Source of the DNA: Alphaproteobacteria bacterium
Lineage (GTDB): Bacteria; Pseudomonadota; Alphaproteobacteria; Rhodobacterales; Rhodobacteraceae
DNA: 64,000 nt
NCBI GenBank assembly: GCA_030424865.1
Contig: JAUHVR010000002.1
Location: 1-64,000 of the forward strand
Direction of reading: 5' to 3'
Position 1 is the first letter of the stretch, and each line of letters begins with the position of its first letter. The position numbers were made by a program, and so were the translations under genes. The notes below the pieces were generated by a model. The model saw nothing but the letters and a program-made list of their open reading frames with translations. It made no database searches and was not told the DNA's origin. This document shows, piece by piece, positions 37,302 through 46,093 of this stretch.

Positions 37302-38620
37302 CGGTCGAACAGCGTCGCGGCGGCGTAAACCGGCGCCAGCAAGCTGCGGCGGTAGCGTCCAAGCGGAAAGCGCTTAGGTTCGGCGCGCATGAAATCGGGG
37401 TAAGGCAGGTCCGGCCTGTCCCCCAGCACGATATCACCCAGCAACCGCCCCGTGTAGCTGCCCATGGCGACGCCATTGCCGTGATACCCGAGCCCGGCAT
37501 AAAGGCCCGGATGCCCCGGGACCTCTCCGCAGAAAGGGGTCAGGTTGGCCATCAGGCAGGCCAGTCCGGACCACGCGTGGGTGATCGGGACCTCGGCCCA
37601 CGCGGGGAACATGCTGTGGAAATCCTTGCGAATCTTCCGTGCGATGGCGGCATCGGCGCGCGGTGTCGCGTAAAGCCCGCCTCGCATGCCAAAGAGGAAC
37701 CGGTTGTCGGGAAGTTTGCGGAAATAGTGCAGAAGCGTGCGGCTGTCATAGGCCATCTGATCCGAGGTCCAACCCTCCGCTGCCAACTCGGCATCGGTCA
37801 GGGGCCGGGTCACGATGATCGAGGACATCACCGGCAAGGTCCGGGCGCGCAGCCAGTCAGGCAGGTCCTCGGAAGAATAGCCGTTGGTCGCCAGGATGGT
37901 CTTGGGGGCGGCGCATTCGAAATCTGCTCCTTGCAGCAGGAACCCGCCATTTCGGGTATGCAGCCTGGTCACCGGGGATTGCGCGAACACCCGAACACCG
38001 GCCTCTTCGGCGGCCCGGGTCAGACCCGCGTGATACTTGGCGGGGTTCAGCGCAAACCCTATGGGCACCGTCAACGCGCCATGGAACGGCCCCGACAGCC
38101 CGTGGTCCGCCAGTTCCGATCTGTCGATGAGGATGGGTCGTGTGTTGTAATCCTGCGCCATGGCCTTGGCCTCGGCGCGCATGGCGACCATCGCCTTTGG
38201 CTTGTGCGCCAGCAGGGTTTCCCCCTGCGAATGCCGGTCGACCGCCAGAGCCTGTTCGTCGATCACTGCATCCACATGCGCAACGGCCATCTTCTGCGCG
38301 TCGCACCATGTTTTCCAGGCCGGCTCGCCGTGAGCCCGAAGCGCCCAGGTCCGTTCCAGCTTGCCACCGCCCAGGCAGCAGAACCCGCCATTGCGGCCCG
38401 ACGCGCCCCAGCCCGGCGCCTGGGCGTCAAACAGGGCAACGTCGACCCCGCGCTGTGCCAGCCGCAGCGCCGCCGTCAGTCCGGTGAATCCGCCTCCGAT
38501 GATTGCGACATCGCATGACAGCGCGCCTTGGGCGCGCGGCCAGGACCGGCTGGGCACCGTCTGCGTCCAGTAACAGGCCTCGGGCGTGGCGTAGGCGGGT
38601 TCTTCGTAAAGTCGCCTCAT
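37298..38620 (-). CDS. FAD-dependent oxidase, PuuB-like (gamma-glutamylputrescine)
   Basis: The 440-residue product is a DAO-type flavoenzyme with the dinucleotide motif DVAIIGGGFTGLTAALRLAQRG, the GASGRNGGFCCLGGG segment characteristic of the PuuB/OrdL group, and the FAD-binding GLGYHGNGVA near the end. In E. coli PuuB oxidises gamma-glutamyl-putrescine. It overlaps the end of potI by four bases, so it belongs to the putrescine operon. No glutamylputrescine synthetase is in this window, so the exact substrate is inferred. Confidence 0.82.
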   Translation of the reverse strand: MRRLYEEPAYATPEACYWTQTVPSRSWPRAQGALSCDVAIIGGGFTGLTAALRLAQRGVDVALFDAQAPGWGASGRNGGFCCLGGGKLERTWALRAHGEPAWKTWCDAQKMAVAHVDAVIDEQALAVDRHSQGETLLAHKPKAMVAMRAEAKAMAQDYNTRPILIDRSELADHGLSGPFHGALTVPIGFALNPAKYHAGLTRAAEEAGVRVFAQSPVTRLHTRNGGFLLQGADFECAAPKTILATNGYSSEDLPDWLRARTLPVMSSIIVTRPLTDAELAAEGWTSDQMAYDSRTLLHYFRKLPDNRFLFGMRGGLYATPRADAAIARKIRKDFHSMFPAWAEVPITHAWSGLACLMANLTPFCGEVPGHPGLYAGLGYHGNGVAMGSYTGRLLGDIVLGDRPDLPYPDFMRAEPKRFPLGRYRRSLLAPVYAAATLFDR

Positions 38621-39432
38621 GCTCCGGCGGCGGCTTGTTCATCCCTGGCGCGGGCGACGGCTGCGCGTTTCGAGACGAGCGAAGCCGTGATCACACCGAT
38701 CGTGACGATCCCGATCATGATCGATGACAGGGCGTTGATTTCCGGGCTGACGCCCAGACGCACAGCAGAGAAGATCTTGATTGGAAGGGTCGTGGCCGAG
38801 GGCCCGGTTGTGAAGCTGGCGATCACCAGATCGTCAAGCGACAGCGTAAAGGCCAACAGCCATCCCGAGATCACGGCAGGTGCAATGATGGGCAGGGTGA
38901 CCAGGCGAAAGGCCTCGAACGGGCTGCACCCGAGATCCAGCGCCGCCTCTTCAAGAGAGCGGTCAAAGCTCGTGAGGCGCGACGAGACGACGACCGAGAC
39001 ATAGCACATCGCAAAGGTGGTATGTGCCAGGACGATGGTCAGGATGCCCCGGTCCAGCCCGATGCCGATGAAGAGCAATAGCAGGGACAGGCCGGTGATG
39101 ACCTCGGGCATGACCAGCGGGGCGTAGATCATGCCGGAAAAGAGGGTGCGGCCGGTGAAGCGCCCGGCGCGGACCAGGACATAGGCGGCCATGGTGCCGA
39201 GGACAGTCGCGAGGGTCGAGCTGAAGACCGCCACCTTGAGCGTCACCCAGGCGGCGTTCAGCATGTCCTCGTTCTGCAAGAGCTCGCCATACCACTTGGT
39301 CGAAAAGCCGGCCCAGACGGTCACCAGTTTCGAGCTGTTGAAGCTGTAGATCACCAGGATGATCATCGGCAGATAGAGGAAGGCAAAGCCGAGTGTCAGC
39401 GAGGTCGCGTTGAACCAGGAAAAGCGTCTCAT
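38617..39432 (-). CDS. potI: Putrescine ABC transporter permease (PotI/PotC type)
   Basis: The 271-residue product has six membrane segments and the EAA loop (EEAALDLGCSPFEAFRLVTLPIIAP) that contacts the ATPase. The order potF, potG, potH, potI, each next to the other, identifies the system as a PotFGHI-type polyamine importer. The start at 39432 is 145 bases from potH, an interval filled by five hairpins. It overlaps the PuuB-like gene by four bases. Confidence 0.88.
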   Translation of the reverse strand: MRRFSWFNATSLTLGFAFLYLPMIILVIYSFNSSKLVTVWAGFSTKWYGELLQNEDMLNAAWVTLKVAVFSSTLATVLGTMAAYVLVRAGRFTGRTLFSGMIYAPLVMPEVITGLSLLLLFIGIGLDRGILTIVLAHTTFAMCYVSVVVSSRLTSFDRSLEEAALDLGCSPFEAFRLVTLPIIAPAVISGWLLAFTLSLDDLVIASFTTGPSATTLPIKIFSAVRLGVSPEINALSSIMIGIVTIGVITASLVSKRAAVARARDEQAAAGA

Positions 39433-39450
39433 GTGGCGGGCCTTTCGCAG

Positions 39451-39572
39451 CCATTTTTCTTCGAGAAAAATGGAACGGAAACCGGCGCGGTTTCCGGGGT
39501 GCGCCCGGTTTCAACGGGGCGCACCCTGTTTTCCGCGTCGGAAAACACCCCGAAAAATGCGTCATTTTTCGG
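39451..39572 (-). repeat. Array of five hairpins between potH and potI
   Basis: The 145-base gap between potH and potI is packed with inverted repeats. In plus coordinates: CCATTTTTCT (39451-39460) with 39464-39473; CGGAAACCG (39476-39484) with 39488-39496; GGGTGCGCCC (39497-39506) with 39517-39526; GTTTTCCG (39528-39535) with 39539-39546; CCGAAAAATG (39550-39559) with 39563-39572. Loops are TCG, GCG, ten bases, CGT and CGT. In the transcript they would shield the 3' end of potGH mRNA or slow potI expression. Confidence 0.8.
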
Positions 39573-39577
39573 TTGCC

Positions 39578-40468
39578 TCATCCTTCGGCCTCGCGTTGCT
39601 TTTGTTCGTTGCGCTGGAAGAGGATGATCGGGATGATCAGGATCAACAGCAAGATGATCGCAACCGCGCTTGCCACCGGCCAGTCACGGTTCGAAAAGAA
39701 TTCTTCCCACAGCACCTTGCCGATCATCAGCGTCCCCGATCCGCCCATGAGCGAGGGAATGATGACCTCGCCAATCGCCGGAATGAACACCAGGAAACAA
39801 CCCGCGATGATCCCGTTTCGGGCCAGCGGAATGGTCACCAGCCAAAAGGCCTGAATGCGTGAACAGCCCAGGTCCTCGGCGGCCTCGAGCAGGCTGTCGT
39901 CCAGCCGGTCCAGCGCCGCATAGATCGGCAGGATCATGAAGGGCAGATAGGTGTAGACAATGGCGATATAGACCGCCGTATTGGTGTTCAGGATCGTCAG
40001 CGGCTCACCGATCACCCCGAGCCAGAGCAGGAACTGGTTCAGCAGCCCTTCTTTCGACAGGATCCCCATCCAGGCGTAGACGCGGATCAGGAAGCTGGTC
40101 CAGAACGGCAAGATGATCAGCATCAACAGCGTCGGGCGCCATTCGACAGGGCTGCGGGCGATCCCATAGGCAATCGGGAATCCGACCAGCAGGGTGATCA
40201 CGGTCGAGATCACCGCGATCCGCAGGGAACTGATGTAGGCGCGCCAATAGAGGTCATCTTCGGACAGGAAGACAAAGTTCTCCATGTCCAGATCCGCAAA
40301 GAACGCCCGCAGGGCCTCCCACCCGTCGCCAAAGTTCCATTGCGGCAGATAGGGCGGGCGCGCCAGCGCCAGATCCGACAGCGAGATCTTCAGCACGATC
40401 AGGAAGGGCACCAGGAACAGCGCCAGCAGCCAGAAGTAGGGGATCGCGATCAGGGCAAAGCGGCGCAT
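39578..40468 (-). CDS. potH: Putrescine ABC transporter permease (PotH/PotB type)
   Basis: The 296-residue product has six membrane segments, the Pot-type long first periplasmic loop (residues about 30-90) and the EAA loop (EAAEDLGCSRIQAFWLVTIPLARNG). I chose ATG 40468 (MRRFALIAIP), which begins four bases after potG ends; an in-frame start at 40552 would overlap potG by 80 bases. Partners with potI to form the channel. Confidence 0.88.
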   Translation of the reverse strand: MRRFALIAIPYFWLLALFLVPFLIVLKISLSDLALARPPYLPQWNFGDGWEALRAFFADLDMENFVFLSEDDLYWRAYISSLRIAVISTVITLLVGFPIAYGIARSPVEWRPTLLMLIILPFWTSFLIRVYAWMGILSKEGLLNQFLLWLGVIGEPLTILNTNTAVYIAIVYTYLPFMILPIYAALDRLDDSLLEAAEDLGCSRIQAFWLVTIPLARNGIIAGCFLVFIPAIGEVIIPSLMGGSGTLMIGKVLWEEFFSNRDWPVASAVAIILLLILIIPIILFQRNEQKQREAEG

Positions 40469-40472
40469 GGGG

Positions 40473-41597
40473 TCAGTGCTCCAGCAACACGCCGGCGGTG
40501 TCGGAAAAGCTGATCCAGACCGGATCTTCCCAAGTGAAGCTGCGCCGTGCAATCCGGCGCGTGTTGGCGGTTTGCGCCTTGATCACCGCGCCGGTCGGCA
40601 GTTCGACGTGATAGGTGCTGATGTTGCCCAGATAGGCGATGTCCAGCACCTTGCCCTGCAGCGCGTTCGGCGCGTCGGGCTTGTCGGCGCTGATGGCCAC
40701 TTTTTCGGGCCGGATGGCAAAGTGGCAGGTCTGACCGGGCGAGAACGTCCTGGTCGCGGTTGTGCCCTGAATGTCAGGCTGGCCTTCGGCCCAGGCGATG
40801 GTGACCTTGTCACCGGTCTGGGCGGCCTTGCCTTCGATGATGTTCACATCGCCAATGAAATCCGCAACGTAAACCGAGTTTGGCGCCTCGTAGATCTGAT
40901 CCGGCGTGGCGACCTGCATCAGCTTGCCTTCATCCATGACGGCGACGCGGCTGGCCACCGTCATCGCCTCTTCCTGATCGTGGGTCACGATCACAAAGGT
41001 GGTGCCGGTGGTTTCCTGGATGTCCATCAGCTCGAACTGCGTGTCTTGCCGCAGCTTCTTGTCCAGCGCGCCCAGCGGTTCATCCAGCAGCAAGAGTTTC
41101 GGGGCCTTCGCCAAACTGCGCGCCAGCGCCACGCGCTGGCGTTGCCCACCCGAGATCTGATGCGGCTTGCGGCGCGCGAATTTCTCGAGCCGGGTCAGGC
41201 GCAGCATCTCTTCGACCCGGGCGGCGATGGCGTCCTTGGACATCCGGTCGCGGCGCAGGCCAAAGGCGATGTTGTCCCATATGCTGAGGTGCGGGAACAG
41301 CGCATAGCTTTGGAACATCATGTTCACGGCGCGCTTGTTTGGCGGCACCGGGGCGATGTCCTGCCCGTTCAGCAGGATCTGGCCTTCGGTCACATCCTCG
41401 AAACCCGCCAGCATCCGCATCATCGTCGTCTTGCCGCAGCCCGAGGGGCCAAGCAACGCAAAGAACTCTTTCTCAAAGATATCCAGCGACAGGCCCTCGA
41501 TCGCGGTGAAGGTGCCAAAGCGCTTGGTCACGTCCCGGAACTGGATCAAGGGCTTGGCGGCGGGGTCATCCCAAGGGGCAAAGGCCGTCTGGTTCAT
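40473..41597 (-). CDS. potG: Putrescine ABC transporter ATPase
   Basis: The 374-residue product energises polyamine import. It has Walker A (LLGPSGCGKTTMM), Q-loop MMFQSYALFPHLS, signature ISGGQRQRVALARSLA, Walker B LLLLDEPLGALD and switch His (VIVTHDQEEAMT), followed by a TOBE domain from about residue 290. TTG at 41600 is in frame just before ATG 41597; I prefer the ATG. It follows potF after a hairpin that probably lowers its expression relative to the binding protein. Confidence 0.92.
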   Translation of the reverse strand: MNQTAFAPWDDPAAKPLIQFRDVTKRFGTFTAIEGLSLDIFEKEFFALLGPSGCGKTTMMRMLAGFEDVTEGQILLNGQDIAPVPPNKRAVNMMFQSYALFPHLSIWDNIAFGLRRDRMSKDAIAARVEEMLRLTRLEKFARRKPHQISGGQRQRVALARSLAKAPKLLLLDEPLGALDKKLRQDTQFELMDIQETTGTTFVIVTHDQEEAMTVASRVAVMDEGKLMQVATPDQIYEAPNSVYVADFIGDVNIIEGKAAQTGDKVTIAWAEGQPDIQGTTATRTFSPGQTCHFAIRPEKVAISADKPDAPNALQGKVLDIAYLGNISTYHVELPTGAVIKAQTANTRRIARRSFTWEDPVWISFSDTAGVLLEH

Positions 41598-41615
41598 CAA
41601 GTCTTCCCGAAAATG

Positions 41616-41642
41616 AAAAGGCCCGCACCAGAGGCGCGGGCC
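41616..41642 (-). terminator. Partial terminator between potF and potG
   Basis: On the minus strand GGCCCGC (41642-41636) pairs with GCGGGCC (41626-41620) over a nine-base loop and is followed by TTTTC. Such leaky terminators after a binding-protein gene give more binding protein than ATPase and permeases, a common ABC operon design. Confidence 0.55.
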
Positions 41643-41652
41643 ACCAAGGCGA

Positions 41653-42738
41653 TCAGACGCCCGACTTGATCTTGGTCCACAGACGCGTGACCGTCCGCTG
41701 CACCCGCGCCGGATAAGGCGTTGTCGTGTAGGTGCTGGCCATGGCCGCCTCGTCCGGATAGATCGCCGGATCGCCGATCACGTCTTCCTCGAGCAGCGGC
41801 TGCGAGGCCAGGTTGCCGTTGGCGTAGTAGACGTAGTTCGACGCGTCCGCCATGTTCTGCGCGTCCATGATGAAGTTCAGGAACACATGCGCGCCTTCGG
41901 GGTTCGGCGCGTCGACCGGGATGGCCATCTGGTCGAACCACATCAGCGCGCCTTCGTCCGGCGCGTAATAGCTGACTTCGACCCCGTTGTCGGCTTCGGC
42001 CGCACGGTCGCGGGCCTGCAGCACGTCGCCGGACCACCCAACAGCGACACAGATGTCACCGTTTGCCAGGGCGTTGATGTATTCCGAGCTGTGGAACTTC
42101 TGGATGTACGGGCGGATCGGCAGCAGCACTTCCTCGGCGCGGGCGATGTCGTCCGGATCATGGCTGTCGGGGTTCAGACCCAGGTAGTTCAGCGCCGCCG
42201 GGATCATCTCGGCGGGGGCGTCCAGCATGTGGATGCCGCAGGCCGCCAGCTTTTCGGCGTTGGCCGGGTCAAAGATCAGGCTCCAGCTGGTGACCGGAGC
42301 GTCATCTCCAAGGATCTCTTTGACCTTGGGTTCGTTCACGCCAAGGCCAGTGGTGCCCCACATGTAGTTGATCGAATAGGCGTTGTCGGGGTCATAGGCC
42401 GCCGTGCGATCGGCGATCACGTCCCACAGGTTCGCGGCATTCGGCAGCTTGGACATGTCCAGCGGCTGAAACGCGCCCGCAACGATCTGGCGCTGCAGGA
42501 ATGTGCCCGATGGCACAACCACGTCGTAGCCCGAGCCACCGGCAAGCATCTTGGTTTCCAGAACCTCGTTGCTGTCGAACACGTCGTAGATCAGTTCCAG
42601 CCCGGTTTCGGCCTCGAATTTCTCAAGCAGTGCTTCGTCGATGTAATCGGACCAGTTGTAAACGCGGACCTCTTCAGCCTGCGCCGTCGCGGCGATCAGC
42701 GCCAGCGTGGCGGTGACACTCAGCAGATGTGTTTTCAT
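41653..42738 (-). CDS. potF: Periplasmic putrescine-binding protein
   Basis: The 361-residue product has a signal peptide (MKTHLLSVTATLALIAATAQA) and the PotF/PotD fold beginning EEVRVYNWSDYIDEALLEKFEAETG. Polyamine-site aromatics and acids are visible in WGTTGLGVNEP, VGWSGDVLQARDRA and EGALMWFDQMAIP. It is the first gene of the operon. A TTTGATCAAA palindrome lies 47-56 bases upstream of the start, shared with the divergent GntR gene. Ligand preference between putrescine and spermidine is not certain. Confidence 0.9.
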   Translation of the reverse strand: MKTHLLSVTATLALIAATAQAEEVRVYNWSDYIDEALLEKFEAETGLELIYDVFDSNEVLETKMLAGGSGYDVVVPSGTFLQRQIVAGAFQPLDMSKLPNAANLWDVIADRTAAYDPDNAYSINYMWGTTGLGVNEPKVKEILGDDAPVTSWSLIFDPANAEKLAACGIHMLDAPAEMIPAALNYLGLNPDSHDPDDIARAEEVLLPIRPYIQKFHSSEYINALANGDICVAVGWSGDVLQARDRAAEADNGVEVSYYAPDEGALMWFDQMAIPVDAPNPEGAHVFLNFIMDAQNMADASNYVYYANGNLASQPLLEEDVIGDPAIYPDEAAMASTYTTTPYPARVQRTVTRLWTKIKSGV

Positions 42739-42784
42739 GTTCGACTCCCGTTGGACGCCGGGTCTGATGCCCGGTCTGTGCCGA

Positions 42785-42794
42785 TTTGATCAAA
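42785..42794. promoter_or_regulatory. Putative GntR operator between potF and gntR
   Basis: TTTGATCAAA is a perfect 10-bp palindrome in the potF/GntR divergent region. The same core, TTTGATCATA, occurs at 43570-43579 before the spuC-like gene, the only other promoter of the cluster. This sharing suggests an operator of the GntR regulator encoded between them. Confidence 0.5.
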
Positions 42795-42884
42795 AGTTTG
42801 CCCTTGTGGCAACAGAAAGGATGTTTTCATGGGTGCCTGCTCTGTGCAAGATGTGCGCTGAAGGCGCTTGAACGGGATCATGTG

Positions 42885-43559
42885 ATGAATTTGCAGGCAA
42901 AAACCCAAGGTGGCTCTCCGGCGCGTTTGCCTGCGCACGAAGTGGTCTATCGCGCGTTGCGCGACCGCATCCTGTTTGGCGAGCTGGCCCCCGGTCAGGC
43001 GGTGACGATCCAGGGGCTGACCTCGGAGTTGCAGGCCGGAATGACGCCCGTGCGCGAGGCAATCCGACGCCTTATGGCCGAAGGCGCGCTGGAATTCATG
43101 GGCAACCGTCGGGTTGTCGTGCCCAGCCTGTCAGCCGAAGACATTGATCAGTTGTTCCTTGTGCGTCTGGCTGTGGAACCAGAACTGGCACGTCGGGCCT
43201 GTGCCCGCGCCACGACCGAGGATCAGGCCGCCCTTGCGGCCATTGACGATGATCTGGACCGGGCGATTTCCCGCGGCGACGTGCAGGGGTACCTGGTCGA
43301 GAACCACCGGTTCCACACCTATCTGAACAGCATCGCGCAGGCGCCGATCCTGTCGGATCTGGTCGCAGGCCTGTGGCTGCGATTCGGTCCGTCGCTGCGT
43401 GTCGTCACCGGCCGGTTCGGCACGCAGACGCTGCCAGATCGCCACAAGGAGCTGTTGCAAGCCCTGATCGCACAGGATGCCGACGCCGCCGCCGCTGCAA
43501 TGGTCGGGGACGTCAAACAGGGCATGATGTTCATCCGTCAGGCGCTGTCTGCCGATTGA
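42885..43559 (+). CDS. GntR-family regulator (FCD domain), likely of putrescine genes
   Basis: The 224-residue product has a GntR winged helix at about 18-80 (VVYRALRDRILFGELAPGQAV, TPVREAIRRLMAEGALE) and an all-helical FCD ligand domain with the metal-binding Asp/His pattern (ENHRFHTYLNSIA; DRHKELLQALIAQD). I chose ATG 42885 (MNLQAKT). It is flanked by potF (divergent) and a spuC-like gene (downstream), so it probably senses putrescine or a breakdown product and controls both. Confidence 0.85.
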   Translation: MNLQAKTQGGSPARLPAHEVVYRALRDRILFGELAPGQAVTIQGLTSELQAGMTPVREAIRRLMAEGALEFMGNRRVVVPSLSAEDIDQLFLVRLAVEPELARRACARATTEDQAALAAIDDDLDRAISRGDVQGYLVENHRFHTYLNSIAQAPILSDLVAGLWLRFGPSLRVVTGRFGTQTLPDRHKELLQALIAQDADAAAAAMVGDVKQGMMFIRQALSAD

Positions 43560-43569
43560 CACCAAGAAA

Positions 43570-43579
43570 TTTGATCATA
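43570..43579. promoter_or_regulatory. Second putative GntR operator, before spuC-like gene
   Basis: TTTGATCATA lies 32 bases upstream of ATG 43611 and 11 bases after the gntR stop. It shares eight bases (TTTGATCA) with the palindrome at 42785-42794. Confidence 0.45.
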
Positions 43580-43610
43580 TTCTGGACGCGAGATTTTGAC
43601 AGGACGCGCC

Positions 43611-45005
43611 ATGACCGTGATCACCAACCATCTGCCCACCGAAGAACTGCAGGCGCTGGACGCGGCGCATCACATGCATCCTTTCACGACGGGGGCAGAG
43701 CTTGCCTCGAAAGGTGCGCGGGTGATCACGCGGGCCGAAGGCGTCTGGCTGACCGACAGCGAAGGCAACCGCATTCTGGACGCCATGGCGGGGCTGTGGT
43801 GTGTCAACATCGGTTATGGCCGCGAGGAACTGGCCGAGGCCGCCGCGCGCCAGATGCGCGAACTGCCCTATTACAACACGTTTTTCCAGACGACCCACGT
43901 GCCGGCCATTGCCCTGGCCGAACGTCTGGCCCGCCTGGCGCCGGGTGACCTGAACAACGTCTTCTTTGCGGGTTCGGGGTCCGAGGCCAACGACACCAAC
44001 ATCCGCATGGTCCGCACCTATTGGGCGGAAAAGGGCAAGCCCACGAAAAAGACCATCATCGCACGGTGGAACGGCTATCACGGGTCCTCGGTCGGCTCGG
44101 GGTCGCTTGGAGGCATGAAGGGCATGCACGCGCAGGGCGGCATGCCGATCCCCGACATTCATCACATCAACCAGCCGAACTGGTGGGCCGAAGGCGGCGA
44201 CATGACGCCCGAGGACTTTGGCCGCGCCCGTGCGCAGGAACTGGAAGCTGCCATTCTGGAACTGGGCGAAGACAACGTTGCGGCCTTTATCGGTGAGCCG
44301 GTGCAGGGCGCGGGTGGCGTGATCATCCCGCCGGACAGCTATTGGCCCGAAATCCAGCGCATCTGCGACAAGTACGAAATCCTGCTGATCGCCGACGAGG
44401 TCATCACCGGCTTTGGCCGTACCGGTACCTGGTTCGGATGTCAGACCATGGGCATCCGTCCGCATATCATGACCATCGCCAAGGGCCTGAGCTCGGGCTA
44501 TCAGCCGATCGGGGCCTCGATCGTCTGTGACGAAGTCGCCAGCGTCATCGCCGGGACCGAGTTCAACCACGGCTACACCTATTCCGGTCACCCGGTCGCC
44601 TGTGCCGTGGCGCTGGAAAACCTGCGAATCCTCGAAGAAGAGGGCATCGTGACCCGCGTTCACGATGAAACCATGCCCTATCTGCATGCGCGCTGGGCCG
44701 AACTGGCGGACCACCCGTTGGTGGGTGAAGCGAGAATTGTCGGCCTGATGGGCTCGCTTGCGCTGACACCCGACAAGGCCACCCGCGCGGCCTTTGCCAG
44801 CGATGCGGGCACCGTGGGCTACATCTGCCGCGAGCGCTGCTTTGCCAACAACCTGATCATGCGCCATGTGGGCGACCGGATGATCATCTCTCCACCGCTG
44901 GTGATCACGCGGGCCGAGATCGACACGCTGATCGAACGGGCGCGGCAGTCGCTGGACGAGGCGCTAGAGGCGATCAAGGCGCAGGGGCTTTACGCCGCCG
45001 CCTGA
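43611..45005 (+). CDS. spuC: Class III aminotransferase, putrescine-pyruvate type
   Basis: The 464-residue PLP enzyme has FFAGSGSEANDTNIRMVR, the NGYHGSSVG phosphate-site loop, DEVITGFGRTG and the PLP lysine in TIAKGLSSGYQPIGA. It closely resembles omega-transaminases that use pyruvate as acceptor (SpuC-like, also beta-alanine and taurine types). The position after the GntR regulator and beside potFGHI makes putrescine the likely amine; substrate is inference. I chose ATG 43611 over 43596. Confidence 0.85.
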   Translation: MTVITNHLPTEELQALDAAHHMHPFTTGAELASKGARVITRAEGVWLTDSEGNRILDAMAGLWCVNIGYGREELAEAAARQMRELPYYNTFFQTTHVPAIALAERLARLAPGDLNNVFFAGSGSEANDTNIRMVRTYWAEKGKPTKKTIIARWNGYHGSSVGSGSLGGMKGMHAQGGMPIPDIHHINQPNWWAEGGDMTPEDFGRARAQELEAAILELGEDNVAAFIGEPVQGAGGVIIPPDSYWPEIQRICDKYEILLIADEVITGFGRTGTWFGCQTMGIRPHIMTIAKGLSSGYQPIGASIVCDEVASVIAGTEFNHGYTYSGHPVACAVALENLRILEEEGIVTRVHDETMPYLHARWAELADHPLVGEARIVGLMGSLALTPDKATRAAFASDAGTVGYICRERCFANNLIMRHVGDRMIISPPLVITRAEIDTLIERARQSLDEALEAIKAQGLYAAA

Positions 45006-45103
45006 GGATCTGTGCAAAAATGCGACACGCGCTGCGCGTTCTGTGAACTGGCGCAAAGGGTGTCGTCGCCCTATCTTGCAGTTGGCAAGTAGGGAGTGCA
45101 GCG

Positions 45104-46093
45104 ATGGGACATCTTTTTGACGGCGAATGGCAGGTTCAAAGCCTGGGCAGCGTGATCAAGGGCGGCAAGTTTGTCCGGACAGAGGCCAAGTTCCGTAACT
45201 GGATCACCCCCGACGGCGCGCCGGGCCCCAGTGGCGAAGGCGGGTTTGCCGCTGAAAGCGGGCGCTATCACCTTTATGTTTCGTACGCGTGTCCCTGGGC
45301 GCATCGCACGCTGATCTTCCGCCAACTCAAGGGACTTGCCGATCACATCGACGTCTCGGTGGTGCATCCCGACATGATGGACCAGGGCTGGACCTTTGCC
45401 ACGGATTACCCCGGTGCCACGGGCGATCCGCTGAACGGCGCGTCCTACATCCACGACCTCTATTCCAAGGCGCAGCCCGACATGACAGGACGCGCGACCG
45501 TGCCGATCCTGTGGGACAAGGCCCAGGACAAGATCGTCTCGAACGAGAGCTCGGAAATCATCCGCATGTTCAACTCGGCTTTCGACGGCATCACCGGCAA
45601 CACGGCGGACTATTGGCCCGAGGATCTGCGCGAGGCGATCGAGCCTGTGAACGACCGGATCTATCACTCGCTGAACAATGGCGTCTACAAGTCCGGCTTT
45701 GCCTCGACACAAGAGGCCTATGAAGAGGCCGTTTATCCCTTGTTCGACACGCTGGACTGGCTGGAAGACCGGTTGAGTAGCAACCGGTATTTGATGGGTG
45801 ACCGGATCACCGAAGCCGACTGGCGCCTGTTCCCGACGCTGGTGCGGTTCGACAAGGTCTATCACCTGCACTTCAAGTGCAACCGATCACGCATCATCGA
45901 TCTGCCGAATCTTTGGGGGTACACCCGTGAACTGTATCAGTGGCCGGGTGTGGCCGAGACGGTGAACCTGGATCACATCGTGCGGCACTATCACTACAGC
46001 CACGAAAGCATCAATCCGCACCGGATCGTGCCGATCAACCCGCAGATCGATTTCATGGCACCGCATGGGCGTGAGGTGTTGCAGGCGGCTTAA
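45104..46093 (+). CDS. yqjG: Glutathionyl-hydroquinone reductase
   Basis: The 329-residue product is a Xi-class GST that uses glutathione to reduce glutathionyl-hydroquinones. It has the catalytic Cys63 in YACPWAHR, the conserved VPILWDKAQDKIVSNESSEIIRMFN and the YLMGDRITEADWRLFPTLVRFD helix. Length matches E. coli YqjG. It is alone on the plus strand; AGGGAG precedes the start. The stop overlaps the convergent receiver gene by four bases. Confidence 0.93.
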   Translation: MGHLFDGEWQVQSLGSVIKGGKFVRTEAKFRNWITPDGAPGPSGEGGFAAESGRYHLYVSYACPWAHRTLIFRQLKGLADHIDVSVVHPDMMDQGWTFATDYPGATGDPLNGASYIHDLYSKAQPDMTGRATVPILWDKAQDKIVSNESSEIIRMFNSAFDGITGNTADYWPEDLREAIEPVNDRIYHSLNNGVYKSGFASTQEAYEEAVYPLFDTLDWLEDRLSSNRYLMGDRITEADWRLFPTLVRFDKVYHLHFKCNRSRIIDLPNLWGYTRELYQWPGVAETVNLDHIVRHYHYSHESINPHRIVPINPQIDFMAPHGREVLQAA

